Shown: positions 18,126-26,127 of the stretch, piece after piece
Numbering within the stretch: position 1 is the stretch's first letter
Layout: every line of letters starts with the position of its first letter
DNA from: Sphingobacterium rhinopitheci
GTDB taxonomy: Bacteria > Bacteroidota > Bacteroidia > Sphingobacteriales > Sphingobacteriaceae
Assembly: GCF_022627575.1 (NCBI RefSeq)
Contig: NZ_JADEYQ010000001.1
Coordinates: 248,001-312,000, forward strand
Direction: 5' to 3'
DNA: 64,000 nucleotides
The notes under the pieces: model-generated
Databases searched by the model: none
The model's input: the letters and a program-made list of their open reading frames with translations, nothing else
Told to the model about the DNA's origin: nothing
Position numbers and translations under genes: made by a program

Positions 18126-18956
18126 GTGAAAGAATTATTTAAAATATACAAGATTGGTCATTTAGATGCTTTACACATCGCAGAAATTGACAATTCTCCA
18201 CATCAACATAATTTTGAAGAACTCATAATTGGTATAAAGGGCAGATTAGAGCATTTTATTGATTATAATACCCAATATTATGACGCTCCATTTATTTCTT
18301 TTGTTACAAAAGGAAAAATACACCGTATTCAGCCTCATATCTTAAACAATGAGTGTGACTTTTGGGTAATTCGTTTTAAAAGTGAGTTTATTCCAGACAT
18401 CACCTTTCAATTGTACAACTATTACCATGATCAAGCTAATATTTCACTCGTTAGCGATAAACAGTTTGACAGACTAAATCGACTATGCCAATTTATATAC
18501 GAGGAAATGCAAAATCATCATCCCAATCTAGGTACCGTAAGAGACCTCCTCTCTGCCCTATTTTCTATGATTGAAGAAAGACGTATGAATCTTGTTGAAA
18601 ACAGTAATAAAATATTGACGAATCAGAATAAAACATTTCAAAACCTCCTTGCTATACTTGAAGAAAACTTCCGACGATCTGATGGAGTTACCTTTTATGC
18701 CGAAAAATTATTCACCAGCACAAAGACATTAAATACGATAACCCAGAACATATTACACTTAACCGTTTCCGAACTTATTGAAACAAGAAAACTTGTAGAA
18801 GCCAAAAACCTACTCTTTACAACAGAAATGACGATTTCGGAAATTGGCTACGAAATTGGCTATAGTGACAAAGCATACTTCACCAGTGTGTTTAAAAAGA
18901 AATCCGGACAGACACCTACAGAATTTAGAGAAGATATGAAGAAAATTATTTCCTAA
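18126..18956 (+). CDS. AraC-family transcriptional regulator
   Basis: A 276-residue one-component regulator. The N-terminal half is cupin-like (HNFEELIIGIKGRLEHFID, then GKIHRIQPH). The last about 100 residues carry two HTH motifs of the AraC type (ETRKLVEAKNLLFTTEMTI, then IGYEIGYSDKAYFTSVFKK with the usual GQTPTEFR). The start is GTG at 18126; no better ATG lies nearby. It faces away from amtB and could control it or the downstream dioxygenase-like gene, but no operator could be defined. The ligand is unknown. Confidence 0.9.
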   Translation: MKELFKIYKIGHLDALHIAEIDNSPHQHNFEELIIGIKGRLEHFIDYNTQYYDAPFISFVTKGKIHRIQPHILNNECDFWVIRFKSEFIPDITFQLYNYYHDQANISLVSDKQFDRLNRLCQFIYEEMQNHHPNLGTVRDLLSALFSMIEERRMNLVENSNKILTNQNKTFQNLLAILEENFRRSDGVTFYAEKLFTSTKTLNTITQNILHLTVSELIETRKLVEAKNLLFTTEMTISEIGYEIGYSDKAYFTSVFKKKSGQTPTEFREDMKKIIS

Positions 18957-19045
18957 TCTTTATACATTTTCGCCAAAATTTCATACTTACCACAAACTAC
19001 TTATACTGATATTTGTAATAATATAATAACATATTGAATTGAACA

Positions 19046-19939
19046 ATGGAAAATATGAATAGAAAACAGTTTTTAGTTGCAGCTGCAGCATTACCGCTTA
19101 CAGGAGCAGCGTTCAAACTGAGCTCTCTTAATAAGTTCTCTAGCGAATTGCCCGAAACGAGCAAAATGCCTGTTCTATTTTTAGGACATGGTAGTCCAAT
19201 GAATGCTATCGAAGAAAATGAATTTGTAAAGGGGTTCCGCACTATCAGCAGTCAAATAGAAAAACCTAATGCTATCCTTGTTATATCTGCGCATTGGGAG
19301 ACAAAAGGAACCTATGTTACAGCCATGGAAAACCCACAGACTATTCATGACTTCGGTGGATTTCCACAGGCTTTATTTGATGTACAATACCCAGCTCCAG
19401 GGTCTCCAGACTTGGCCCTATTAACAAAAGAAATAGTTACTTCGACAGATATACACCTTGACGACAAATGGGGTTTGGACCATGGATCTTGGTCTGTTAT
19501 CAAGCACCTATACCCAAACGCTGATGTTCCCATCATACAAATGAGTATTGACTATACAAAGCCGCCTTCCTATCATTATGCACTAGCCAAAGAGTTAGCA
19601 GCACTACGCAGAAGAGGAGTATTGATCGTTGGCAGCGGTAACAATGTCCACAATCTACGTATGATTTCATGGCAACATCTCAATACAGCAGGATTTGCAT
19701 TCGATTGGGCTAAATATGCTGATGAAAAAATGAAGGAATATATTAGAGATGGTAACCATCAACCTTTGATCGATTATCATCTACAAGGAAAAGAGTTTCA
19801 ATTAGCTATACCCACTCCTGAGCATTATATGCCTATGATATATGCATTAGCACTTCAAGATAAAGAGGAAGAAATTAATATTTTCAACGACCAAGCAGTA
19901 GCTGGCTCATTAGCGATGACATCATTTAAAATAGGATAA
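19046..19939 (+). CDS. LigB-family extradiol dioxygenase (4,5-DOPA dioxygenase-like), exported
   Basis: A 297-residue class III extradiol ring-cleavage dioxygenase related to E. coli YgiD. Metal-binding or catalytic histidines occur in LGHGSPMNA, ISAHWE and DHGSWSVIKHLYP, with a further His in GSGNNVHNLR. Unlike cytoplasmic YgiD it has an N-terminal leader (MNRKQFLVAAAALPLTGAAF) resembling a Tat or Sec signal, although with RK instead of the twin RR. It probably opens catechol-type rings outside the cytoplasm. The substrate is unknown. Confidence 0.88.
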   Translation: MENMNRKQFLVAAAALPLTGAAFKLSSLNKFSSELPETSKMPVLFLGHGSPMNAIEENEFVKGFRTISSQIEKPNAILVISAHWETKGTYVTAMENPQTIHDFGGFPQALFDVQYPAPGSPDLALLTKEIVTSTDIHLDDKWGLDHGSWSVIKHLYPNADVPIIQMSIDYTKPPSYHYALAKELAALRRRGVLIVGSGNNVHNLRMISWQHLNTAGFAFDWAKYADEKMKEYIRDGNHQPLIDYHLQGKEFQLAIPTPEHYMPMIYALALQDKEEEINIFNDQAVAGSLAMTSFKIG

Positions 19940-19948
19940 CTCATAAAT

Positions 19949-19977
19949 AAATAGCGTAATAAATAATTACGCTATTT
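19949..19977. terminator. Terminator between convergent genes
   Basis: A perfect 12-bp stem AAATAGCGTAAT with its complement and a 5-base loop. The right arm overlaps the stop codon of the Rieske gene. T-tracts are short, so efficiency is uncertain. Confidence 0.65.
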
Positions 19978-20307
19978 ACTAAACAGTCTACTCCACAAAG
20001 AAGAGCCAAAATAAACCAAACACCTATCTGCTTCTATTTTTGTGGGATATATTTTTATATAATTATGTTGTCCTAATTTACCTCGTCCAGTTTTAAGATC
20101 AAAACTATGCCTATGAAAAGGACAAACAATCTGCCCATCTTCACACCAGCCATCAACCAATGGCGCACCAGCATGAGGACAGCTTTTGGAAAAAGCTACC
20201 CATTTGTCATCATTAAATACTAAGCAAAAACTCCTCCCTTCAATATTCAACAACTGAACACGACTACGAATAGACATATATTTGACGGGAATTTCATACC
20301 AAGGCAT
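19972..20307 (-). CDS. Rieske [2Fe-2S] ferredoxin-like protein
   Basis: A 111-residue soluble protein with both Rieske boxes: CPHAGAPL (C-x-H) and CPFHRHSF (C-x-x-H), 15-20 residues apart. The family carries a [2Fe-2S] cluster bound by two Cys and two His, and transfers electrons to oxygenases or in small redox chains. No signal peptide is present, so it is cytoplasmic. No oxygenase partner is adjacent apart from the convergent ring-cleavage dioxygenase-like gene, which does not need a Rieske donor. Confidence 0.92.
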   Translation of the reverse strand: MPWYEIPVKYMSIRSRVQLLNIEGRSFCLVFNDDKWVAFSKSCPHAGAPLVDGWCEDGQIVCPFHRHSFDLKTGRGKLGQHNYIKIYPTKIEADRCLVYFGSSLWSRLFSK

Positions 20308-20393
20308 AGTTTAAATGTAAGCAAATTCTTTCAAAAATTTATGCTTAATAATTATAATTATTGCGTTATAAAAGATACTTTGCTTATAGATTT

Positions 20394-20657
20394 ATAAAAA
20401 ACTTTAAGAGAATTGGAGATATATTAATTCATCTACAGTCCAAACGCATTGTAAAGGCTCGTGAATTAGCTTAACTTTTTAACGTCAGCCTATGTGACAT
20501 TTGTCGCGATAACAAAAACTTAGAATAATCTGGCGCACCTATTATTGATGAAGCTGGCAGTGGCTACAGCTTAGCCGATAGCTACATCTTCAAACCTGAT
20601 ACTCTTGGATATCCCGAAAATCATTATCGAAAATATAGAGGATGCTCAAAGGGATGA
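20394..20657 (+). pseudogene. Remnant of a YafY/WYL-type HTH regulator
   Basis: One plus-strand frame from about 20409 reads RIGDILIHLQSKRIVKAREL, then NVSLCDICRD and PIIDEAGSGYSLADSY. It carries two in-frame stops, at GCT-TAA and GAA-TAA. The pattern matches the N-terminal HTH of YafY-type regulators (IL..LQSKR..KA.ELA..FNVS.RT.YRDI..LE.AG.PI..EAG.GYSL.DGY). The normal start is replaced by ATA, and the WYL domain is missing. It is a dead gene fragment. After about 20585 similarity ends and different sequence begins. Confidence 0.7.
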
Positions 20658-20881
20658 AAAGATATTTGCTACCCCTTAAAATACGATTTGTAATGACAGC
20701 TAAAAAAGCAACCTCTTTTTTTATGGCACAGCATCCTTTTGCTACATTATTTTTAAATGAGGAGGTTACGTTGAAAATTTTAAGTAAAATGTTAGTGCAA
20801 AAGAATATTACAACCACACAAATTTATATTAAAATACTCAACAAAAAAGTTGGTAAAGGCATGTTAAAAGGTATCACATAA
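20642..20881 (+). pseudogene. Decayed C-terminus of a tyrosine recombinase/integrase
   Basis: A 79-codon open frame whose last 50 residues match the end of Bacteroidota tyrosine recombinases. The pieces are AQHPFATLFLNEEVTLK, then ILSKMLVQKNITTTQIYIKI. The catalytic Tyr of TQIY remains. The Arg of the usual ARHTFAT has become Gln (AQHPFAT), and the His of the usual LGH has become Gln (LVQ). With no core domain and key residues lost it cannot be active. It marks an old integrated element. Confidence 0.7.
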
Positions 20882-21019
20882 ATTCAAAGGTTTGGAATAG
20901 TCTTCTGTTTGGCAACTATAAATCAATTAAATAAAGTTTTTAAAATTTAATATTTTTTCGCATTTTTAGTTTTAATAAACTATTTATTCTATTATACCAA
21001 TCAATAAGTTTAAATTAAA

Positions 21020-21220
21020 ATGAAAAAATTCCATCCATTTTTCACAATCGGAACTCTAGGCACAGTTGTAATTTCCTTATTGCATATTTTTTTGGCTTTG
21101 GGTCTATCATTAACCTCAGTTCATTCTTCGTTTTTTGTCCTTTATCCAATATTTTTTGCCTTTCTTATGATTGGTTTTGGATTAACACTTAAAAAGCAAA
21201 AAGAAACTAAATCCGCATAA
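21020..21220 (+). CDS. Small two-helix membrane protein
   Basis: A 66-residue protein with a short basic N-terminus (MKKFHPF), two hydrophobic helices (about 10-33 and 37-57) and a Lys-rich cytoplasmic tail (LKKQKETKSA). This is the topology of a hairpin in the inner membrane. The composition and clean basic ends favour a real gene. No family is recognised. It is flanked by decayed genes, so it could be a surviving accessory gene. Confidence 0.55.
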   Translation: MKKFHPFFTIGTLGTVVISLLHIFLALGLSLTSVHSSFFVLYPIFFAFLMIGFGLTLKKQKETKSA

Positions 21221-21250
21221 AAACCATTTTTCTAAACATTTTTTAATCAG

Positions 21251-21590
21251 CTAACGCTGATAGTTAACGTTCAATGCCTTTATAATGTTCATCAGTAGGT
21301 ATACTTCCTGTTGGTCGAGCCATTTTGTGGCCTTTTGCAATATCTTGTAGGCTGCAGGTATTTCTTTAATCAAATTAGAAATATCCTAAACTTTTCTGTG
21401 CAATTCTCCCAAATTCTAAATATCTAAACTGTTATTTACATATTCTAATCCACATTGACTTCAAATGTATAAGGTGCATCTTTAGGCCGTTCGAATATTT
21501 CTTTCAGAGGGACATATAGCGTTCAATGACTGGATACTGCAATACAATACCAGTTTCGGTTTATTGTTTTTAGCGATATTTTATTGTGAT
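21251..21590 (-). pseudogene. Decayed protein-coding fragment, family unidentified
   Basis: Minus-strand sequence reads like a real protein when frames are stitched. The segments are GIVLQYPVIERYMSL, then LKEIFERPKDAPYTFEVNVD, then (another frame) YVNNSLDI, NLGELHRKV and DISNLIKEIPAAYKILQKAT, ending KWLDQQEVYLLMNIIKALN and a TAG at 21251. At least two frameshifts and two or more in-frame stops interrupt it. I could not name the family. Its place beside integrase and regulator remnants suggests accessory origin. Confidence 0.55.
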
Positions 21591-21818
21591 TTGTTGCTGC
21601 TACTTCAACACTAATAGCTGAATCTATAAAAGATTTAGTAAAAACATTACTAGCTAAAAACTTAAAACGAATAATATAAATTCTAAACACTTAAGCCACA
21701 AAATTAAATATTAATTCAATATATATTAGAAAACTGATATGTTGTAAAACATAAATCAGATTTTGATGTTATAAACTATAAATTATTGTTATTTAATAAA
21801 AAAAATTTAGAATTAATT

Positions 21819-22730
21819 ATGAAAACCTATTTATTCTTTATGTTGTTATTGATGAGCATCAACATTTCCAATGCTCAAAACATACAAGACAGCATTGCAA
21901 CAAAACATTCTAAAAAAGATAGCAACCAGCATAAGAAAAACAAGATTGACAGCACAACGACTAAACACTGGAATATAAAGGGGACAACCTCTCTTTCAGG
22001 GAATCAATCAGCATTCAGTAATTGGCTAAATGGAGGAACAAGCAATATTACAGTAAATTTGCGATTGAATTATGATTTCAACTACAAAAAAGACAATTGG
22101 GTTTTAGACAATAAATTTATAACGGCTTATGGCTTCAACAGAAATAAGTTTAGTTCCGTAAAAAAAACAGAAGATAAAATCGAACTCAATTCTATATTAG
22201 CTAGAAATATAGAAAAAGAATGGCACTATTCATTCTTCTTCAACTTCAAATCTCAATTTGGTAAAGGCCTAGATCCTAAAGATCCAAAAAATAAAGTATC
22301 ACATTTTTTATCCCCCATATTCTTAATGACTGGACCAGGTATATTTTGGAGAAAGTCTGATAATTTCAAAATTAATTTCTCACCTGCTACACCTCGATTT
22401 GTATTCGTCCATAGTGAGTTCACAAAAATGGGCAAATCATTTGGCGTATCACAAAATGAAGTACATCGTTTTGAATTTGGTTCCACAGTGTATGCATACT
22501 ACAAATTTGATATAATGAAGAATGTTACTATGGAAAATATCTTAGGTCTTTTTGCAGATTATACCCATGATTTTTCAAAAGTAGATATTGATTATCAAGC
22601 AAGCTTATATTTGAAAGTAAATAAATTTATATCTGCCAATGTATATTATGATGTATTGTACGATTATGATACCTCTAAAAAACTACAACAAAAAGAAACT
22701 GTCGGTATAGGGTTTAAATATTCATTCTAA
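21819..22730 (+). CDS. DUF3078 outer-membrane beta-barrel-like protein
   Basis: A 303-residue secreted protein with a signal peptide (MKTYLFFMLLLMSINISNAQ), a Lys/Ser-rich linker, and then a beta-rich domain. That domain has the DUF3078 signature WNIKGTTSLSGNQSAFSNWL and GGTSNITVNLRLNYDFNYKK. Alternating strands end in FKYSF, an aromatic C-terminus typical of outer-membrane barrels. I chose ATG 21819 so that the signal peptide begins the protein; an in-frame TTG at 21786 would add 11 odd residues. The function of DUF3078 is unknown. It stands alone next to the decayed region. Confidence 0.85.
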   Translation: MKTYLFFMLLLMSINISNAQNIQDSIATKHSKKDSNQHKKNKIDSTTTKHWNIKGTTSLSGNQSAFSNWLNGGTSNITVNLRLNYDFNYKKDNWVLDNKFITAYGFNRNKFSSVKKTEDKIELNSILARNIEKEWHYSFFFNFKSQFGKGLDPKDPKNKVSHFLSPIFLMTGPGIFWRKSDNFKINFSPATPRFVFVHSEFTKMGKSFGVSQNEVHRFEFGSTVYAYYKFDIMKNVTMENILGLFADYTHDFSKVDIDYQASLYLKVNKFISANVYYDVLYDYDTSKKLQQKETVGIGFKYSF

Positions 22731-23104
22731 AAAAGCAATCGCTTTAGTTTTTATACTAGAGAAATCTAATACTAAGAAAACAATTTGACGCAAAGATATC
22801 CGAATGAAATAATAAACTTTAGGACTAAGTTGAACAAACGGAATTTGAAATATCTACACCACATATGAGGGTATAAAGCAAAAATGCGTTAATAAGCTAT
22901 TAATAAACGGCTAAAAATTTGTTTATTTAAGAAATATAAAAAAATCCCTACAAAATATTAAACAATACGAAGTGGATAACACCTCTAATTGAACATATCT
23001 AAACAGCTTAAAACTCCTCACTTTTTAAAAACAAAAGGTAGAATAAAATGAAGAAAAAATATATAACCAATTTTTTCTTATATTTATAAGAAAGCTATAA
23101 TGTT
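22731..23104. other. Gene-free stretch
   Basis: No open frame, recognisable remnant or strong hairpin was seen in these 374 bases. Only a weak stem-loop (AAGC/GCTT followed by T residues) lies just after the DUF3078 stop. Confidence 0.5.
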
Positions 23105-23842
23105 ATGAAAGACAATTTTTCAAATTCTTCAGACAAATACGCTAAGTTTCGGCCCACCTATCCGCAAACTATTTTTGAATTTTTATACCCTTTATTAAGA
23201 GAAAAAAATAGAGCGTGGGATTGCGGAACCGGCAATGGCCAAATCGCACTAGAGCTTAGCAAGGAATTCGACAGAGTAGAAGCAACAGACATCAGTCGAT
23301 CCCAGCTAAACCATGCTTTTCAAGAGAAAAACATACAGTATTCTCAACAACCGGCGGAAAAAACAAATTTCGAAAGTAATTCCTTTGATTTAATTACCGT
23401 CGGGCAAGCGGTGCATTGGTTTGATATTGAATTATTCAACCAAGAAGTCAAGCGTGTAGGTAAGCAAAATAGTATCATAGCCTTAATAGGCTACGAATTA
23501 GCTTATATAACGCCTGAAATTGACGAAGTGATTCTACATTTTTACAAAAAAATAATCGGTCCCTATTGGGATGCCGAAAGAAAGCATTTAGAACAACGCT
23601 ATGAGTCGATTCCATTTCCTTTCAAAGAACTAGAAACTCCGGCAATCACTAACATTAAACTTTGGAAATTAGAGCATTTAATTGGCTACTTAAATACATG
23701 GTCTTCCGTAAAACACTTTATCAAGGCACAAGGTTATAATCCAATCGATGAAATAAGTAAAGACCTAAAACTAGCTTGGGGAACTACAGAAATACGTAAA
23801 GTAAACTTTCCTATCATATTTAGAGTAGGAAGAATAAAATGA
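23105..23842 (+). CDS. Class I SAM-dependent methyltransferase (trans-aconitate methyltransferase-like)
   Basis: A 245-residue cytoplasmic methyltransferase. It opens with FSNSSDKYAKFRPTYP, typical of the Methyltransf_11 group. SAM motif I follows (WDCGTGNGQIALELS, about residues 38-52), then the acidic loop ATDIS, and FDLITVGQAVHWFD as motif II. The substrate is not determinable; the nearest general description is a small-molecule or trans-aconitate-like methyltransferase. It is monocistronic and ends in a strong convergent terminator. Confidence 0.88.
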   Translation: MKDNFSNSSDKYAKFRPTYPQTIFEFLYPLLREKNRAWDCGTGNGQIALELSKEFDRVEATDISRSQLNHAFQEKNIQYSQQPAEKTNFESNSFDLITVGQAVHWFDIELFNQEVKRVGKQNSIIALIGYELAYITPEIDEVILHFYKKIIGPYWDAERKHLEQRYESIPFPFKELETPAITNIKLWKLEHLIGYLNTWSSVKHFIKAQGYNPIDEISKDLKLAWGTTEIRKVNFPIIFRVGRIK

Positions 23843-23855
23843 TCTTCCTACTCTA
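23821..23855. terminator. 13-bp convergent terminator overlapping the methyltransferase stop
   Basis: A perfect inverted repeat TAGAGTAGGAAGA / TCTTCCTACTCTA has a 9-base loop that contains the TGA stop of the methyltransferase. The left arm is therefore coding. It sits between two genes facing each other, which supports both being expressed. Confidence 0.8.
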
Positions 23856-23861
23856 GTTTAT

Positions 23862-24083
23862 TTAAAATCTATCCCAGAAAAATGATAGCTCAGTCGCCAA
23901 AGATCTAAGACAAGCATCCTCCTGACCACGATGATGAATCTCTTTATGATTAAAATATAGAATAGGCTGAATCACACTAACACGTAGCTCAACATACATA
24001 GCAAACTCCTCATGAAATTGCCCCTTTGAAATTTGATTGTACAATTCATAATTTGAAGCAATATCTAAATCCCACATTTCCAT
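23862..24083 (-). CDS. Hypothetical 73-residue protein
   Basis: A small soluble-looking protein starting MEMWDLDIASNYELYN, with mixed charged and aromatic residues (FHEEFAMYVELRVS, then HKEIHHRGQEDACLR) and a C-terminal SFFWDRF. Amino-acid composition is protein-like rather than AT-rich noise. The shared terminator at 23821-23855 lies directly after its stop. I do not recognise the family, and no signal or membrane segment is present. Confidence 0.55.
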   Translation of the reverse strand: MEMWDLDIASNYELYNQISKGQFHEEFAMYVELRVSVIQPILYFNHKEIHHRGQEDACLRSLATELSFFWDRF

Positions 24084-24144
24084 GATAGCTTTTTAAGTAA
24101 CCAAGTGAACACTATAATTATAGCCTACCTTTTGATTTTTCAGA

Positions 24145-24337
24145 GTAGCATTTAATTCAAGTACAGCTATACAGAACAATTCATTTATCCTACCATCATT
24201 TGTATGCATTTAATCGTAATGAATGTAAATAGTTTATTCTCAAAAAACCGCTATATAGCCTTAAGTGTCGAGGCACGATATAACTACCAAGCTTTCAACA
24301 ATTCATCTTTAGAAATAATAGTTTCTGTCATCATCAT
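24145..24337 (-). pseudogene. Probable remnant of a DinB-family protein
   Basis: One minus-strand frame reads MMMTETIISKDELLKAW, then YRASTLKAI, RFFENKLFTFITIKCIQMMV and further residues, broken by four in-frame stops. The spacing matches the start of DinB-type four-helix proteins (EELL..W..HR.LT...IEAFPE..LF.FSIGGMR). The rest of the gene is missing. The bases to 24483 show no other gene. The match is from memory of the family pattern only. Confidence 0.45.
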
Positions 24338-24483
24338 TACAATGAATATATAGTTATGTTATATAGATGATTTCTAGTATTGACGGCTGCATATCCTTAG
24401 ATTACACCTTGAAGAATATATTTAAACATTTTTTATTACGCTAGTAAAACTATTATATCTCTAATTTTTCGTAAATTGTCACT

Positions 24484-25044
24484 ATGAAAATATTAATATT
24501 TGGAGCAAGCAACAGTTATGACTCTATCAATAAAAAGTTTGTCACTAGTGTGAGTAAATATTATAAAGAGTTGGACGATGAAAAGGAAATATTAGATCTT
24601 AATGATTATGATATGCCTATCTTTAGCAAGCAACATGAAGAAAAAAATGGTATACCTCAAAAAGCATTAGATTTTGCACAAAAGATAGATTGGGCAGATC
24701 TAATCCTAATTTCTTTCGCAGAAAACAATGGAAACTACAACGCATGTTATAAGAATATAATAGACTGGATTTCAAGAATACCTGGACGAAAAATATATCA
24801 AAACAAAGCTGTTTTTCTTTTAGCGACCAGCCCTGGAGCAAGAGGAGGCCAATCAGTGTTACAAATCGCTACGGACAGAATGCCTTTTGATGGCGCAGAA
24901 GTATTAGAAACATTTTCATTACCTGAGTTCAACACTAAATTTGAAAATGGTAAAGGCATTACCGATAATCTTCTTCGCAGCCAACTAGAAGCTAAAGTAA
25001 GAAAAACAAAACGCTTGATGGCAGCACGTTTAACACAATCGTAG
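24484..25044 (+). CDS. NADPH-dependent FMN reductase-like flavoprotein
   Basis: A 186-residue flavodoxin-fold protein. The N-terminal phosphate-binding loop is FGASNSYDSINKKF, the middle loop SFAENNGNYNACYKNIIDWI contacts the flavin, and LLATSPGARGGQSVLQIA follows. The family reduces FMN, quinones or azo compounds with NAD(P)H in the cytoplasm. The physiological acceptor is not evident. It is followed at 51 bases by a DJ-1/PfpI gene, a common pairing in oxidative or carbonyl stress responses, though the link here is only by position. Confidence 0.9.
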   Translation: MKILIFGASNSYDSINKKFVTSVSKYYKELDDEKEILDLNDYDMPIFSKQHEEKNGIPQKALDFAQKIDWADLILISFAENNGNYNACYKNIIDWISRIPGRKIYQNKAVFLLATSPGARGGQSVLQIATDRMPFDGAEVLETFSLPEFNTKFENGKGITDNLLRSQLEAKVRKTKRLMAARLTQS

Positions 25045-25095
25045 TAAACTAAATTTATTATTAATTGTTATTAACATATTAGAAATCTCTATATC

Positions 25096-25674
25096 ATGGC
25101 AAAAAAAGTTTTATTATTAGTAGGTGACTTCGTAGAAGATTACGAAGCAATGGTTCCTTTTCAAGCAATGGGCTCTATCGGCATCGAAGTAGATGCTGTA
25201 GCTCCAGATCGTAATAGTACAGAAAGTGTACCTACTGCAATTCATGATTTTGTAGGATTTCATACTTATCAAGAATTGCGAGGACATAACTTTGCTTTAA
25301 ATAAAGACTTTGATAAAGTAAATCCTGAAGATTATGACGGCTTATATATCGCTGGAGGAAGATCAGCAGAATACATCCGTCTTAATAAACGTGTAATAGA
25401 AATTGTACAGCATTTCTTTGAGCAGAATAAGCCTGTAGCAGCAATCTGTCACGGCATACAGGTTTTGACAACAGCACGTGTATTAGAGGGCCGTACATTA
25501 ACCTCATATATTGCTGTAGGACCAGATATAGAACTTGCGGGAGGGATTTGGAAAAATGTCCCTGCTGACCAATCTGTATTAGATGGTAATCTAGTTACCT
25601 CACCCGCATGGCCAGGACATCAAGCTATCCTTAAAGATTTCTATACGTTATTAGGCATTTCAATCAACTCATAA
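25096..25674 (+). CDS. DJ-1/PfpI-family protein
   Basis: A 192-residue class I glutamine-amidotransferase-fold protein. The nucleophile elbow is AAICHGIQVL with the Cys at about residue 117, and the conserved Glu region is near VGDFVEDYEAM. IAGGRSAEYIRLN marks the PfpI side of the family. Members act as deglycases, chaperones, peptidases or hydratases; the activity here is not decidable. It lies between the FMN reductase and a small membrane-anchored protein 4 bases downstream, so all three may be one transcript. Confidence 0.92.
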   Translation: MAKKVLLLVGDFVEDYEAMVPFQAMGSIGIEVDAVAPDRNSTESVPTAIHDFVGFHTYQELRGHNFALNKDFDKVNPEDYDGLYIAGGRSAEYIRLNKRVIEIVQHFFEQNKPVAAICHGIQVLTTARVLEGRTLTSYIAVGPDIELAGGIWKNVPADQSVLDGNLVTSPAWPGHQAILKDFYTLLGISINS

Positions 25675-25678
25675 AAAA

Positions 25679-26053
25679 ATGAAAAAAAGAAAAAAGGTAT
25701 GGTTTATAGCCATACCTATTATTTTAATATTAGGTTATTTAATATACGATGGTTATAGCCAACCAAGCTTGACAAGTATACCAGGTCAGTTTGAAGAAGT
25801 TGCTTTTATTAGAAACGAACAAAATAAAGGAGGCATTGTACGAATTTATGCTGTAACAGTTGGTAATATGACGGATGCAGCATACGATGTAGCGGCGGAT
25901 TTATTCCCTATAAATGACTATAATAGCGTCACAAGAATATTCTTTTTTGACAAAAATAAACCTTTTCCTAAAGAATTAAGTTTAGATCCCCCCTATTATG
26001 ACACTACACAATACGAGGCTGTTCATATCTTAAAGCGAACAGGTACAAACTAA
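25679..26053 (+). CDS. Membrane-anchored hypothetical protein
   Basis: A 124-residue protein with a basic start (MKKRKKVW) and one N-terminal helix (FIAIPIILILGYLIYDGY). An extracytoplasmic domain of about 95 residues follows, with mixed strands (GGIVRIYAVTVGNMTDAAYD, then VTRIFFFDKNKPFPKE). It starts 4 bases after the DJ-1 stop. The family is not recognised. The periplasmic part could be a small alpha/beta sensor or chaperone-like fold, which is a guess. Confidence 0.65.
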   Translation: MKKRKKVWFIAIPIILILGYLIYDGYSQPSLTSIPGQFEEVAFIRNEQNKGGIVRIYAVTVGNMTDAAYDVAADLFPINDYNSVTRIFFFDKNKPFPKELSLDPPYYDTTQYEAVHILKRTGTN

Positions 26054-26102
26054 GATAATGATGCGTTAATAAAAATTAAATAATTACATCATATTCAATT
26101 TT

Positions 26103-26110
26103 TATTTTTG
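26103..26110 (+). promoter_or_regulatory. -7 promoter element (TATTTTTG) of ppk1
   Basis: Consensus TAnnTTTG octamer 17 bases upstream of the ppk1 ATG. No TTTG box is seen at the expected distance. Confidence 0.5.
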
Positions 26111-26127
26111 AATAGCAAACAGGTAGT

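Noticed and set aside
20590..20817. 75-codon minus-strand frame over the recombinase remnant
   Set aside because: The plus strand carries the recognisable recombinase end; the minus frame has no protein-like pattern.
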